Part shown: positions 1-6,463 of the stretch, one piece after another | Position numbering within the stretch: position 1 is the first letter of the stretch | Layout of the letters: every line of letters begins with the position of its first letter | DNA from: an uncultured Bifidobacterium sp. | Lineage (GTDB): Bacteria > Actinomycetota > Actinomycetes > Actinomycetales > Bifidobacteriaceae | Assembly: GCA_937876495.1 (NCBI GenBank) | Contig: CALEGL010000270.1 | Coordinates: 1 to 10,529, forward strand | Direction: 5' to 3' | DNA length: 10,529 nucleotides | Position numbers and translations under genes: made by a program | The notes under the pieces: generated by a model | Told to the model about the DNA's origin: nothing | Seen by the model: only the letters and a program-made list of their open reading frames with translations | Databases searched by the model: none

Positions 1-323
1 CGCCGGTCGGGTCGGCGCGCGGCGTGGAGGCCGACGACAGCTGGGCCTGCCGTGGGGAAGGTCCTCTCGCCGCGCCCGACGTGGCCGGCAAGCTGGGGAA
101 GGTCGGCTGGCACGACTACGGCACGGAGATGGCGCTGCGATGGGGAGCGAAGGACGCCAACCTGGCGCTGGACGCATACCGCTCCGCCCGGCCGGACGGC
201 GACGCCCTGCCTGTGCTGGAGCGCATCTCCGAGCTGTGGCGGGCCGGAGCGGCGGCGGGACATGCCGACGAGGACATCTCGTCGATGTACGACTACCTCC
301 TCTCCCGGCGACGCACGCGCTAA
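1..323 (+). CDS. NAD(P)-dependent oxidoreductase, 3-hydroxyisobutyrate dehydrogenase family, C-terminal part (5' end outside window)
   Basis: The reading frame is open from base 3 to the TAA at 321-323, so the gene enters from the left edge and only about 106 C-terminal residues are visible. The segment ALRWGAKDANLALDAYR, followed by an ELWRAGAAAGHADEDIS segment, matches the all-helical C-terminal domain of 3-hydroxyisobutyrate dehydrogenase-type enzymes. In that family a conserved Lys-Asp is followed by a long helix, and the protein ends near a GxxDEDxS motif. The family reduces or oxidises small beta-hydroxyacids such as 3-hydroxyisobutyrate or tartronate semialdehyde with NAD(P). The Rossmann domain and main catalytic lysine lie outside the window, so neither cofactor nor substrate can be judged. 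The next gene starts 240 bases downstream on the same strand with its own SD. Family assignment is fairly sure; substrate is unknown. Confidence 0.75.
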   Translation, partial: PVGSARGVEADDSWACRGEGPLAAPDVAGKLGKVGWHDYGTEMALRWGAKDANLALDAYRSARPDGDALPVLERISELWRAGAAAGHADEDISSMYDYLLSRRRTR

Positions 324-550
324 TCCCCAATCGTCGATTCGGACCGCAACCGCCCCCCTCCCTCTCCCGGCCGGCACGGTCGCTGGCCCGCATGGCCCAT
401 GAACGCCGCATGCACGTTGGAGCCCGGACGGCCCGAGCGTCCACAACCCGATTCGCTTCTGGCTCAATCGCCCCTCATCTCCATGCTCCGAGAGATCAAA
501 TGCAATCGTCTATTGGCTGGCCTGCAGGGACGCAGGCAGAGGGACCGCAA

Positions 551-555
551 AGGAG
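551..555 (+). promoter_or_regulatory. Ribosome binding site deciding the lactate oxidase start
   Basis: AGGAG lies eight bases before the ATG at 564. It fixes the start there and not at the in-frame ATG at 399, which would add 55 residues unlike any lactate oxidase N-terminus. Confidence 0.85.
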
Positions 556-563
556 CGCACGCC

Positions 564-1676
564 ATGACGACGACCAACGGATACGAGCAGAGCGACCGCG
601 AGGAGAGGATCGGCATCGTCAACCTCGACGAGCTGGAATCCCGGGCCGAGAAGATCATCCCCAAGGGTGGCTTCGGGTACATCGCGGGAGGCTCCGAGGA
701 CGAATGGACCTTGCGGCGCAACCGCGAGGCCTTCAACGACGTGGAGATACTCCCCCGGATGCTCGAGGGCATCACGAAGCCCTCCACCGCGACGTCGCTG
801 CTGGGCATCGACATCACGACCCCGATCATCATGGCCCCCGCGGCCGCGCAGGGCCTCGCCCATTCACGCGGCGAGATGGCGACAGCGGAAGGCTTCGCCA
901 CGGCGGGGACCATCATGTGCCAGAGCACCTACGGGACCACGACGATCCGTCAGACGGCCGAGGCCGGCAAGGGAGCGCCCTGGTTCTTCCAGCTGTACAT
1001 GAGCAACGACTGGGACTTCAACCACGCCCTCATCGACGAGGCCAAGGACAACGGCGCGAAGGCCATCATCCTCACCGTCGACTCCACGCAGGGCGGCTAT
1101 CGCGAGGCCGACATCGTCAACCACTTCCAGTTCCCGCTTCCCATGGCCAATCTCGAGCAGTTCAGCACCCGCGGGAGCAAGGGGAAGGGAATCGCGGAGA
1201 TCTACGCCGCCGCCAAGCAGGACATCACCGTCAGCGACCTTGAGCGCATCGAGGAGTACTCCGGGCTTCCCGTCATCGTCAAGGGCATCGAGGACCCCGA
1301 CGACGCGAATCTGGCCATCGCGGCCGGAGCCGCGGCTGTGTGGGTGTCCAACCACGGCGGCCGCCAGCTCAACGGAGGTCCCGCCGCCTTCGACGTGCTT
1401 CCCGCCGTCGCCGAGGCCGTCAACGGCCGCGTCCCGGTGATCTTCGACTCGGGCATCCGCCGGGGCTCACACGTCTTCAAGGCCATCGCCAGCGGGGCCG
1501 ACGTCGTCGCGCTCGCCCGCCCCATCATCTACGGACTGGCGCTGGAAGGAGCCCTGGGCGTGCGGAGCGTCATCGAGCATCTCACCCACGAGTTCGCCAT
1601 CGCCATGCAGCTCGCCGGCACCCGCACCGTCGAGGACGTCAAGCGGGCCACGCTGATCCGGCGCGGCTCGAACTGA
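564..1676 (+). CDS. lctO: L-lactate oxidase (FMN-dependent alpha-hydroxyacid oxidase)
   Basis: This 370-residue cytoplasmic flavoenzyme should oxidise L-lactate with O2 to pyruvate and H2O2. From memory it aligns with Aerococcus viridans lactate oxidase with a constant offset of one residue. The aligned residues are Tyr39 (GYIAGG), Ala94 (APAAAQG), Ser121, Tyr123, Gln143 and Tyr145 (FQLYM), Thr171, Asp173 and Arg180 (TVDSTQGGYR), Tyr214, Lys240 (VKGI), and the catalytic His264 and Arg267 in SNHGGRQ. The second FMN phosphate loop (DSGIRRG, 295-301) is also present. Alanine at position 94 fits an oxidase that releases pyruvate rather than a lactate 2-monooxygenase, which carries glycine there. 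Length is the family's usual one. The start at 564 is chosen because AGGAG lies at 551-555, eight bases upstream; the in-frame ATG at 399 has no SD and adds an unrelated leader. Another short-chain hydroxyacid remains a possible substrate. Confidence 0.92.
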   Translation: MTTTNGYEQSDREERIGIVNLDELESRAEKIIPKGGFGYIAGGSEDEWTLRRNREAFNDVEILPRMLEGITKPSTATSLLGIDITTPIIMAPAAAQGLAHSRGEMATAEGFATAGTIMCQSTYGTTTIRQTAEAGKGAPWFFQLYMSNDWDFNHALIDEAKDNGAKAIILTVDSTQGGYREADIVNHFQFPLPMANLEQFSTRGSKGKGIAEIYAAAKQDITVSDLERIEEYSGLPVIVKGIEDPDDANLAIAAGAAAVWVSNHGGRQLNGGPAAFDVLPAVAEAVNGRVPVIFDSGIRRGSHVFKAIASGADVVALARPIIYGLALEGALGVRSVIEHLTHEFAIAMQLAGTRTVEDVKRATLIRRGSN

Positions 1677-1690
1677 CCGAACCGGGCCGA

Positions 1691-1726
1691 CGAAAGTCCG
1701 CACCGGCACGAAAGTCCGCACCGGCA
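1691..1726 (+). repeat. Two perfect tandem copies of an 18-base unit
   Basis: The unit CGAAAGTCCGCACCGGCA occurs at 1691-1708 and again at 1709-1726 with no mismatch. It lies 14 bases after the lactate oxidase stop codon and before the next gene's SD. It is most simply a recent slippage duplication. A paired binding site is possible but unsupported. Confidence 0.9.
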
Positions 1727-1780
1727 GAAACACGGAACGACGCCTAGACTGCGGATAGGGGATGAAGCCGGGAGGTCCGC

Positions 1781-1987
1781 ATGTTCTGCAGCCATAGGGA
1801 AGTCGTCGTCGCAGGTCAGAAGAAGAAGCTCTCCGTCACCAAGGGCATCATCGGAGGGCTTCTCTTCGGTCCGCTGGGCGCCGTGGGAGGCGCGGCCGGA
1901 CTCGGCAAGACGAGGACGATGTTCACCTGCGTGAAGTGCGGGAAGACCTTCGACCACGTTCCCAGCGGATCGCATATCGTCGGTTAG
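1781..1987 (+). CDS. Small CxxC (zinc-ribbon-like) protein with glycine-rich hydrophobic segment
   Basis: This is a 68-residue protein of unknown function. The start is supported by GGAGG at 1771-1775, five bases before the ATG, and by an in-frame TGA at 1763-1765 that excludes a longer version. Three parts are visible. The short N-terminus contains Cys3 and His5. A basic KKK stretch (14-16) is followed by a glycine-rich hydrophobic segment at 21-42 with GLLFGPLGAVGG. The C-terminal FTCVKCGKTF has Cys50 and Cys53. The last part looks like half a zinc ribbon; Cys3 and His5 could supply the other ligands, but this is inference. Small proteins with the same order (Lys-rich, Gly-rich hydrophobic, CxxCGK) are common uncharacterised genes in Gram-positives and their phages. 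It lies 104 bases after the lactate oxidase gene on the same strand, so read-through is possible. Confidence 0.72.
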   Translation: MFCSHREVVVAGQKKKLSVTKGIIGGLLFGPLGAVGGAAGLGKTRTMFTCVKCGKTFDHVPSGSHIVG

Positions 1988-2038
1988 ACGTCGCGGACGT
2001 CACGAGACGCTCCCCGGAGCCGCCGGAATCCGAGAGAG

Positions 2039-2067
2039 ACCGGGGATTCTCCCCCGTTTCTCCCGGT
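2039..2067 (+). terminator. Possible weak terminator after the CxxC protein gene
   Basis: ACCGGG (2039-2044) pairs with CCCGGT (2062-2067). Alternatively CGGGG (2041-2045) pairs with CCCCG (2052-2056), followed by TTTC. It lies about 50 bases after the stop at 1987. The stems are short and there is no real T-run, so this is only a candidate. Confidence 0.3.
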
Positions 2068-2098
2068 ATTCCCAGCGAGTACGCACCGACCGCCCAGA

Positions 2099-2126
2099 AT
2101 CCACGTTTAGCGTGAAGCACGTGGAT
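2099..2126. repeat. Perfect 8-base inverted repeat
   Basis: ATCCACGT (2099-2106) and ACGTGGAT (2119-2126) are exact reverse complements around a 12-base spacer. There is no T-run, so a terminator is unlikely. It lies about 240 bases upstream of the membrane protein gene and could be a regulator binding site or the stem of a small RNA. Function is unknown. Confidence 0.55.
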
Positions 2127-2321
2127 GGAATCCTCCCCCGATTCCGTCCATGCATACAGCGGAAGCCGCCGCCGGGTCTTTTCCCCTTCTCTCTCCCCGA
2201 CGGCCGGCCATCCCCTCACCCGCACCGTCATCCGACCCATCCGGTTCGGATCCATGGGATTCACCCCGCAGCCCACGGACCTTCACGCGAATCATCGTGA
2301 TTCGAGAACCCTCGGGACGAG

Positions 2322-2327
2322 TACTCT
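2322..2327 (+). promoter_or_regulatory. Possible -10 element for the small membrane protein gene
   Basis: TACTCT matches four of six bases of the TATAAT consensus and lies 36 bases before the ATG at 2364. No good -35 box is visible at the proper distance (only TTCGAG at 2301-2306, 15 bases away). Low confidence. Confidence 0.25.
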
Positions 2328-2363
2328 TGTCCAAAGCATCACAGAAGAGCATAAGGGGATCGC

Positions 2364-2741
2364 ATGGGCATCGCCGCAGCCGTGGTCGTCGCCGCAGCCA
2401 TCATCGGGCTGGTGGAATGCGAATCGAGGCTGTTCCCCGCGATGACCGGGACGAAATCCGCCGTAGCCGCCATCGCCGCGGCCATCGCATGCATCGCCGT
2501 GGCGATCATCGCCCTCGATGTCATGTACGGCAGGCCCGGCAGCATCATGATCCGGTGGATCGTCGTTGGATCTCTTCTCGTCATGTACACCATCGCAGTT
2601 GGGGCAAGCGCCTTCGTGGCCGCGAAGCGTCGTAGCCAGGGAACCGGAGAAGCCGCGGCGGGGGGACGACGCCTCCGCGTCACGCTGAAACCCGGCCCGA
2701 AGACCCTTCACGCGGCCGGCTCAAAGCCTGCCACGCAATGA
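2364..2741 (+). CDS. Small membrane protein with three predicted transmembrane helices
   Basis: I do not recognise a family for this 125-residue protein. Hydrophobic stretches at about 2-18, 32-54 and 64-86 suggest three membrane helices. They are followed by a positively charged tail of about 39 residues (AAKRR, then GGRRLRVTLKPGPK), which by the positive-inside rule should be cytoplasmic. The N-terminal helix is very alanine/valine rich and could partly act as an uncleaved signal anchor. The start at 2364 is supported by AAGGGG at 2353-2358, five bases upstream. The gene stands alone, 376 bases after the CxxC protein and convergent with the small basic protein gene on the other strand (88 bases between stops). 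The function cannot be inferred from context. Coding status rests on the SD, the GC-typical codon use and the clean helix pattern. Confidence 0.65.
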   Translation: MGIAAAVVVAAAIIGLVECESRLFPAMTGTKSAVAAIAAAIACIAVAIIALDVMYGRPGSIMIRWIVVGSLLVMYTIAVGASAFVAAKRRSQGTGEAAAGGRRLRVTLKPGPKTLHAAGSKPATQ

Positions 2742-2776
2742 CGCCGCAGCCGCTCAGGAGCAGGATGACGCCGCAG
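2738..2776 (+). repeat. 12-base direct repeat overlapping the end of the membrane protein gene
   Basis: ATGACGCCGCAG occurs at 2738-2749, where its TGA is the stop codon of the membrane protein, and again at 2765-2776. The period is 27 bases. It is probably a remnant of a short duplication between the two convergent genes. Confidence 0.6.
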
Positions 2777-2829
2777 AAAAGACGACCGGACCGAACGACG
2801 GATCCGACGCCACGAATCCACCAACGGAT

Positions 2830-3030
2830 CTATCGGAACAGATCCCACAGGCTGAAGGTCGTCCTGCGATACACCTTGTTGTAGAGGGCCTTGCGGGGAT
2901 TGGTCACCCAGCCCATGCCCTTCCTGCCGTAGCCGGGGATGAGCGCCCTCTTCACCGACCTTTTGAGACGCCCGGTGGTCCTCGCCTTGATGGACCTCTT
3001 CAGACTGGGCTTACGCATACCGAATTTCAT
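2830..3030 (-). CDS. Small, very basic protein of a conserved phage-type hypothetical family
   Basis: This 66-residue protein is dominated by Lys and Arg. It contains KPSLKRSIKARTTG (7-20), RALIPGYGRKGMGW (28-41), a NPRKALYNKVYRRTT block (44-58) and the end FSLWDLFR. I recognise this order (KxSLKxSxxARTTG, then ALIPGYGxKGxGW, then NPxKAxYNKVYxxTTF) as a small uncharacterised protein recurring in Gram-positive genomes, often with phage-like neighbours. No function is known to me. The high charge and lack of any signal or membrane segment suggest a nucleic-acid-binding or structural cytoplasmic protein (inference). The family motif starts right after the Met at 3030, which is preferred over the upstream ATG at 3192 whose extra residues look random. 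A GGAAGGA lies 11 bases upstream, slightly far. It is divergent from the amino acid permease. Confidence 0.78.
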   Translation of the reverse strand: MKFGMRKPSLKRSIKARTTGRLKRSVKRALIPGYGRKGMGWVTNPRKALYNKVYRRTTFSLWDLFR

Positions 3031-3033
3031 GAC

Positions 3034-3080
3034 GGATCCCGTCCTTCCGCGCGAAGCCGATGAATCCCGAACCGGGATCC
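3034..3080. repeat. Three ATCCCG-type half-sites upstream of the small basic protein gene
   Basis: GGATCCCG (3034-3041) and CGGGATCC (3073-3080) are exact reverse complements. The inner ATCCCG (3064-3069) with CGGGAT (3073-3078) forms a tight palindrome with a 3-base spacer. All lie in the divergent intergenic region just upstream of the minus-strand start at 3030, where a repressor site would be expected. The role is inferred only from position. Confidence 0.4.
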
Positions 3081-3117
3081 CCATGGCGACCCCACGGCAT
3101 CGGCCTCCTGCCGCCAT

Positions 3118-3123
3118 GATAGT
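3118..3123 (+). promoter_or_regulatory. Possible -10 element for the permease gene
   Basis: GATAGT matches four of six bases of TATAAT and lies 58 bases before the permease ATG. No clear -35 box is seen. The inverted repeat at 3136-3155 follows it directly, which would suit control of transcript start. Confidence 0.25.
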
Positions 3124-3135
3124 GTCCCTGTGCAT

Positions 3136-3155
3136 CGTTCCGCCATCACGGAACG
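3136..3155. promoter_or_regulatory. Inverted repeat, candidate operator of the amino acid permease
   Basis: CGTTCCG (3136-3142) and CGGAACG (3149-3155) are perfect arms around a 6-base spacer. The half-site GGAACG recurs at 3167-3172, 17 bases from its first copy. The site lies 27 bases upstream of the permease start, just downstream of the only -10-like element. A transcription factor site is plausible; a leader hairpin is the alternative. Confidence 0.4.
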
Positions 3156-3181
3156 CAAAGACGTCAGGAACGGAAAAGCGA

Positions 3182-4711
3182 ATGTCCAGCACAGCACCGC
3201 GGTCATCGGCAACACTGCATCACGCCTCGGATACGTCCGCAACGCCCGAACCCACATCGCCCGACCCATTGCCTTCCGAGCCCATGGCATCCGAGCCCAC
3301 GCTGAACAGGTCGCTGAAGAACCGCCACATCCAGCTGATAGCGCTCGGCGGGGCCATCGGCACCGGACTGTTCTACGGCTCCAGCGAATCCATCCAGCTC
3401 GCCGGGCCGTCCATCCTGCTCGCCTATCTCGTCGGCGGCGCGATGATCTTCCTCATCGTGCGGGCACTGGGCGAGATGAGCGTCGAGGACCCCAAGGCGG
3501 GGGCCTTCAGCTACTACGCCACCCGCTACTGGTCGAAGCGGGCGGGCTTCGTGTCGGGTTGGAACTACTGGTTCAACTACATCCTGGTGTCCATGGTGGA
3601 ACTGTCCGTTGTGGGAAGCTTCGTCAACTACTGGTTCCCGGCGATACCCGCATGGGTCTCCGCCGGCGTCTTCCTCGTCGCCATAACCGCGGCCAATCTC
3701 CTGGGGGTCAGCCGCTTCGGGGAGTTCGAGTTCTGGTTCGCCATCATCAAGATCGCCGCCGTCGCCGCCATGGTGCTCGGCGGGCTTGCGGTGGTCGTCC
3801 TCGGGCTGTCCACGGTGTCGGGCGTCAGACCCTCCTTCCTGAACTGGTTCGACGTGGCCGGCGGCTTCCTTCCCCACGGCCTGATGACCCGCGGCGCGGA
3901 CGGGCAGTGGACCGGTCTGCTCATGGCCCTGTGCGTGGTGATGTTCAGCTTCGGCGGCACCGAGCTCATCGGCATCACCGGCGGCGAGGCCGAGAACCCG
4001 CGACGCACCATCCCGCGAGCGGTCAACGGCGTCATCTGGCGGATCCTTCTTTTCTACATCGCCGCCCTCGGCGTGATCATGGCCGTGGTCCCCTGGAACA
4101 CCATCGACGGCTCCAGCAGCCCCTTCGTGCAGATCTTCGACTCCGTGGGCATCCACGCCGCCGCCGGCATCCTCAACTTCGTCTGCCTGACCGCCGTCAT
4201 GAGCGTGTACAACTCCAGTCTCTACGCCGATTCTCGCATGCTGTTCTCCCTGGCGAGGCAGGGCAACGCCCCGCGCGTGCTGGGGACCGTGGACCGTCGC
4301 GGGGTTCCCGTCGCCGGCGTCCTCACGTCGGCGGGCGTCACGGTCATCGCCGTCGTCGTCGTGTTCCTCTGGCCCGAGTTCGCGTTCAACTATCTGATGT
4401 CCATCGCGACCATCGCGGGCATGCTCAACTGGGCGATGATCATGATCACCCAGCTGCGCTTCCGCCGGGCCATCCGCCGCGGCGACGGCCCGAACGAGCT
4501 TGCCGGTCTCACCGGGGATCAGGCCGTCGACGCGCTGCGATTCCGTCTGCCCTTCGCGAAGATCACCCCGTGGCTGGTCCTGACCTTCCTGCTCATGGTC
4601 GTCGTGCTCATGTGCTTCTCGCCGACATACGTGGTGGCGGTATGCGTCGGACCCGTCTGGATCGTCGTTCTGCTTCTCTCCTACCGGTTCACGTCCCGGC
4701 GGCGGGCGTAG
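3182..4711 (+). CDS. Amino acid permease, AAT family of the APC superfamily
   Basis: This 509-residue polytopic membrane protein should import an amino acid with protons. It starts with a 40-residue Ser/Pro/Thr-rich cytoplasmic tail, then the family signature LKNRHIQLIALGGAIGTGLF (45-64). The GAIGTG (57-62) breaks helix 1 and contacts the substrate in APC transporters. Further family marks are RALGEMSVEDP (94-104), the FVSGWNYWFNY segment (123-133), EFEFWFAIIK (181-190), and FSFGGTELIGITGGEAENPRRTIPRA (helix 6 region, 255-280, named here only as its key GGTE and GEAENP). Twelve helices are expected, the last near 482-502. The resemblance is to Gram-positive AAT permeases with Trp/Asn-rich helix 3; the amino acid transported cannot be assigned. 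The start at 3182 has only a weak GGAAAAG site. An alternative ATG at 3284 would remove the tail but has no SD. The 3' end overlaps the opposing gene by 31 bases. Confidence 0.88.
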   Translation: MSSTAPRSSATLHHASDTSATPEPTSPDPLPSEPMASEPTLNRSLKNRHIQLIALGGAIGTGLFYGSSESIQLAGPSILLAYLVGGAMIFLIVRALGEMSVEDPKAGAFSYYATRYWSKRAGFVSGWNYWFNYILVSMVELSVVGSFVNYWFPAIPAWVSAGVFLVAITAANLLGVSRFGEFEFWFAIIKIAAVAAMVLGGLAVVVLGLSTVSGVRPSFLNWFDVAGGFLPHGLMTRGADGQWTGLLMALCVVMFSFGGTELIGITGGEAENPRRTIPRAVNGVIWRILLFYIAALGVIMAVVPWNTIDGSSSPFVQIFDSVGIHAAAGILNFVCLTAVMSVYNSSLYADSRMLFSLARQGNAPRVLGTVDRRGVPVAGVLTSAGVTVIAVVVVFLWPEFAFNYLMSIATIAGMLNWAMIMITQLRFRRAIRRGDGPNELAGLTGDQAVDALRFRLPFAKITPWLVLTFLLMVVVLMCFSPTYVVAVCVGPVWIVVLLLSYRFTSRRRA

Positions 4712-6246
4712 GTGGCGCCCGGGCGGCACAGCATCCCTCCGATCGTGCCCGCCAGCCATCCGTAGGGCGGGTAGACGAACGATAGCGTATCCGGCCGGCA
4801 CGGTTTGACGACGACGGAGCGGCGATGGCTGAACTCCTCGAAGCCCCGCCGGCCATGGTACGCGCCCATACCCGAGCCTCCGACGCCTCCGAAGGGAAGC
4901 CGACTGGACATGAGATGTCCCAACGGAAGATTGACACCGAGGGCCCCGGAGCTCACGCGGGTCTCGAACAGACGCCGCACCGCACCGCTGCGCGTGAAGA
5001 CGTAGGCGGCCAGAGGCCGCGGACGTGAACCGATGAACCGCGCGGCCTCGGCCGCGTCACGGACGACGAGCACGGGAAGCAACGGTCCGAAGATCTCCTC
5101 GCGCATCACGGGTGCGTCCGGCGACGCATCGGCAATCACCGTGGGGGCGACGTAGAGGGCGTCCCTGTCCCCGTCTCCTCCGCAGACGACGCGGCCGGTC
5201 GACGGATCGGAGGGGTCGGGCATGAGCTCCATCAGTCTGTCGACGTGACGGGCGTCGACGATGCGCCCGTAGCTCGGCGAGCGCGAGGGGTCCCTGCCGA
5301 ACATGTGCGTCACCGCCCCGGCGAGCAGCCGGATAAACGCCTCGGCGACGTCCGAGGTGACGAGGACGTAGTCGGGAGCCACACACGTCTGCCCGGCATT
5401 GATGAAGCGCCCCCAGACGATGCGGCGGGCGGCGACGCGGAGATCCGCCGACCCGTCGACGAACACGGGCGACTTCCCTCCGAGCTCAAGAGTCACGGGC
5501 GTGAGCCGACGGGCCGCGGCGGTCATGACGATCGACCCCACGCGCCCCGAGCCCGTGTAGAAGACATGATCGAAGGGCTGCCTCAGAACGTCGGCGGCCA
5601 CGTCGGGGCCTCCCTGGATGACGGCGAAGGCCTCAGGGGCAAGATAGCGTTCCACGAGCTTCGCCAGGACGGCGCTGGTGCGCGGTGACAGCTCCGAGGG
5701 CTTGAGACAGACGCAGTCCCCCGCGGCGATGGCGTCCGCCATGGGTTCGAGACTGAGCAGCACCGGATAGTTCCACGGTGAGATGACCAGCGCGACGCCC
5801 TTGGGCTCGGCGACGGTCCAGCCCGCGGCGGGCTGCAGCAGCCAGTGCATCGGCACCGGACGCCGTGCCGCCCATCGAGCGAGTCGGGGAAGGATGAAGC
5901 GAATCTCCTCGAGGACGAGATTGACCTCCATGAGCCGGGTCTCCACGACGGGCTTGCCCATGTCCGCCCGGACGGCCTCGCAGATCTCTCCGGTGTTCTC
6001 GCGCAGCATCCGCGTCATGGCCTTGAGCTGCGAGCGCCGCCACGCCAACGGACGCGTCCGTCCCGATCGGAACGTTGCGTGCAGCGCGGCTATCAGCTGC
6101 TTCGTCGTCCGAGAATCCGACGTCCCATGGGACCCCGACGAAATACGACGGACCGGCTCCGAGGCCACGGCGCCGTCGTCGGATCCTCCCCGCACACGGT
6201 CCCTTCGTGACGATTCCGCGGATTCTCCGGTTTCATCCGTCGGCAT
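4681..6246 (-). CDS. Aldehyde dehydrogenase, class 3-like (NAD(P)-dependent)
   Basis: This 521-residue enzyme should oxidise an aldehyde to its acid with NAD(P). Key sites are SPWNY (156-160, oxyanion Asn159), Lys182 in CLKPSE for cofactor binding, FYTGSGRVG (229-237), Glu254 in LELGGKSP as general base, and the nucleophile Cys288 in GQTCVAPDYVL. EEIFGP (383-388) and PFGGVGGSGMGAYHG (451-465) are also present. GQTCVAPDY and the C-terminal FVYPPY are typical of the class 3 group (fatty, aromatic or coniferyl aldehydes). That group is usually about 450-470 residues. The surplus is a Ser/Arg/Asp-rich N-terminus of about 46 residues before the first family helix near KQLIAALHATF. The chosen ATG has AAGGA seven bases upstream; the ATG at 6270 (eight codons longer, with GGGAG) is a real alternative. 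The C-terminus overlaps the permease gene. The substrate is unknown. Confidence 0.88.
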   Translation of the reverse strand: MPTDETGESAESSRRDRVRGGSDDGAVASEPVRRISSGSHGTSDSRTTKQLIAALHATFRSGRTRPLAWRRSQLKAMTRMLRENTGEICEAVRADMGKPVVETRLMEVNLVLEEIRFILPRLARWAARRPVPMHWLLQPAAGWTVAEPKGVALVISPWNYPVLLSLEPMADAIAAGDCVCLKPSELSPRTSAVLAKLVERYLAPEAFAVIQGGPDVAADVLRQPFDHVFYTGSGRVGSIVMTAAARRLTPVTLELGGKSPVFVDGSADLRVAARRIVWGRFINAGQTCVAPDYVLVTSDVAEAFIRLLAGAVTHMFGRDPSRSPSYGRIVDARHVDRLMELMPDPSDPSTGRVVCGGDGDRDALYVAPTVIADASPDAPVMREEIFGPLLPVLVVRDAAEAARFIGSRPRPLAAYVFTRSGAVRRLFETRVSSGALGVNLPLGHLMSSRLPFGGVGGSGMGAYHGRRGFEEFSHRRSVVVKPCRPDTLSFVYPPYGWLAGTIGGMLCRPGATYARRRDVNR

Positions 6247-6253
6247 CGCATCA

Positions 6254-6258
6254 TCCTT
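6254..6258 (-). promoter_or_regulatory. Ribosome binding site favouring the aldehyde dehydrogenase start at 6246
   Basis: AAGGA on the minus strand lies seven bases before the ATG at 6246. A competing GGGAG (6277-6281) lies six bases before the in-frame ATG at 6270. The two starts differ by eight codons only. Confidence 0.5.
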
Positions 6259-6463
6259 CACCCGGTTCATATCATGCTCCCGTCCGCACGCTCGACGAAG
6301 CCACCTCGATGCTGGGACGGCACGCGCGGAACCGCCCGACGGTGGATCCACCCGTCCGTGCCCGCCGCCTTTGCCGGCCACGGTACTCTCATCCGCATCA
6401 CAGTCCCTCACTGGCGAACGGAAAAGGCAGGGAGGGAAGGATATCCCACCGGCCGTGGATGCG

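Larger units (their letters stand above)
1988..2363. other. 376-base intergenic region without a convincing gene
   Basis: Short open frames exist on both strands, but none has a good SD or a recognisable protein. The region holds a GACGTC-GCG-GACGTC repeat just after the preceding stop (1987-2001), a cluster of G/C-rich stems at 2039-2067, and an 8-base inverted repeat at 2099-2126. A weak promoter-like TACTCT lies at 2322-2327 ahead of the next gene. No tRNA or known riboswitch was recognised. A small RNA cannot be excluded. Confidence 0.6.

Noticed and set aside
399..563. Upstream in-frame extension of lactate oxidase from the ATG at 399
   Set aside because: No SD at 399, the extra residues do not resemble the family N-terminus, and AGGAG marks the ATG at 564.
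1923..2352. Minus-strand open frames in the 1988-2363 interval
   Set aside because: No SD, Arg/Gly-rich random-looking content, and partial overlap with the CxxC gene.
3031..3192. N-terminal extension of the small basic protein from the ATG at 3192
   Set aside because: The family motif begins at the Met at 3030, and the extra 54 residues run through the symmetric elements and past the permease start.
3130..4785. Long plus-strand open frame of 551 residues overlapping the permease
   Set aside because: Arg/His-rich shadow in another frame of the permease, with no recognisable family.
3203..4801. Long minus-strand open frame of 532 residues opposite the permease
   Set aside because: It is a GC-driven shadow: Asp/His/Gly/Arg-rich, without domains, and exactly opposite a well-supported transporter gene.
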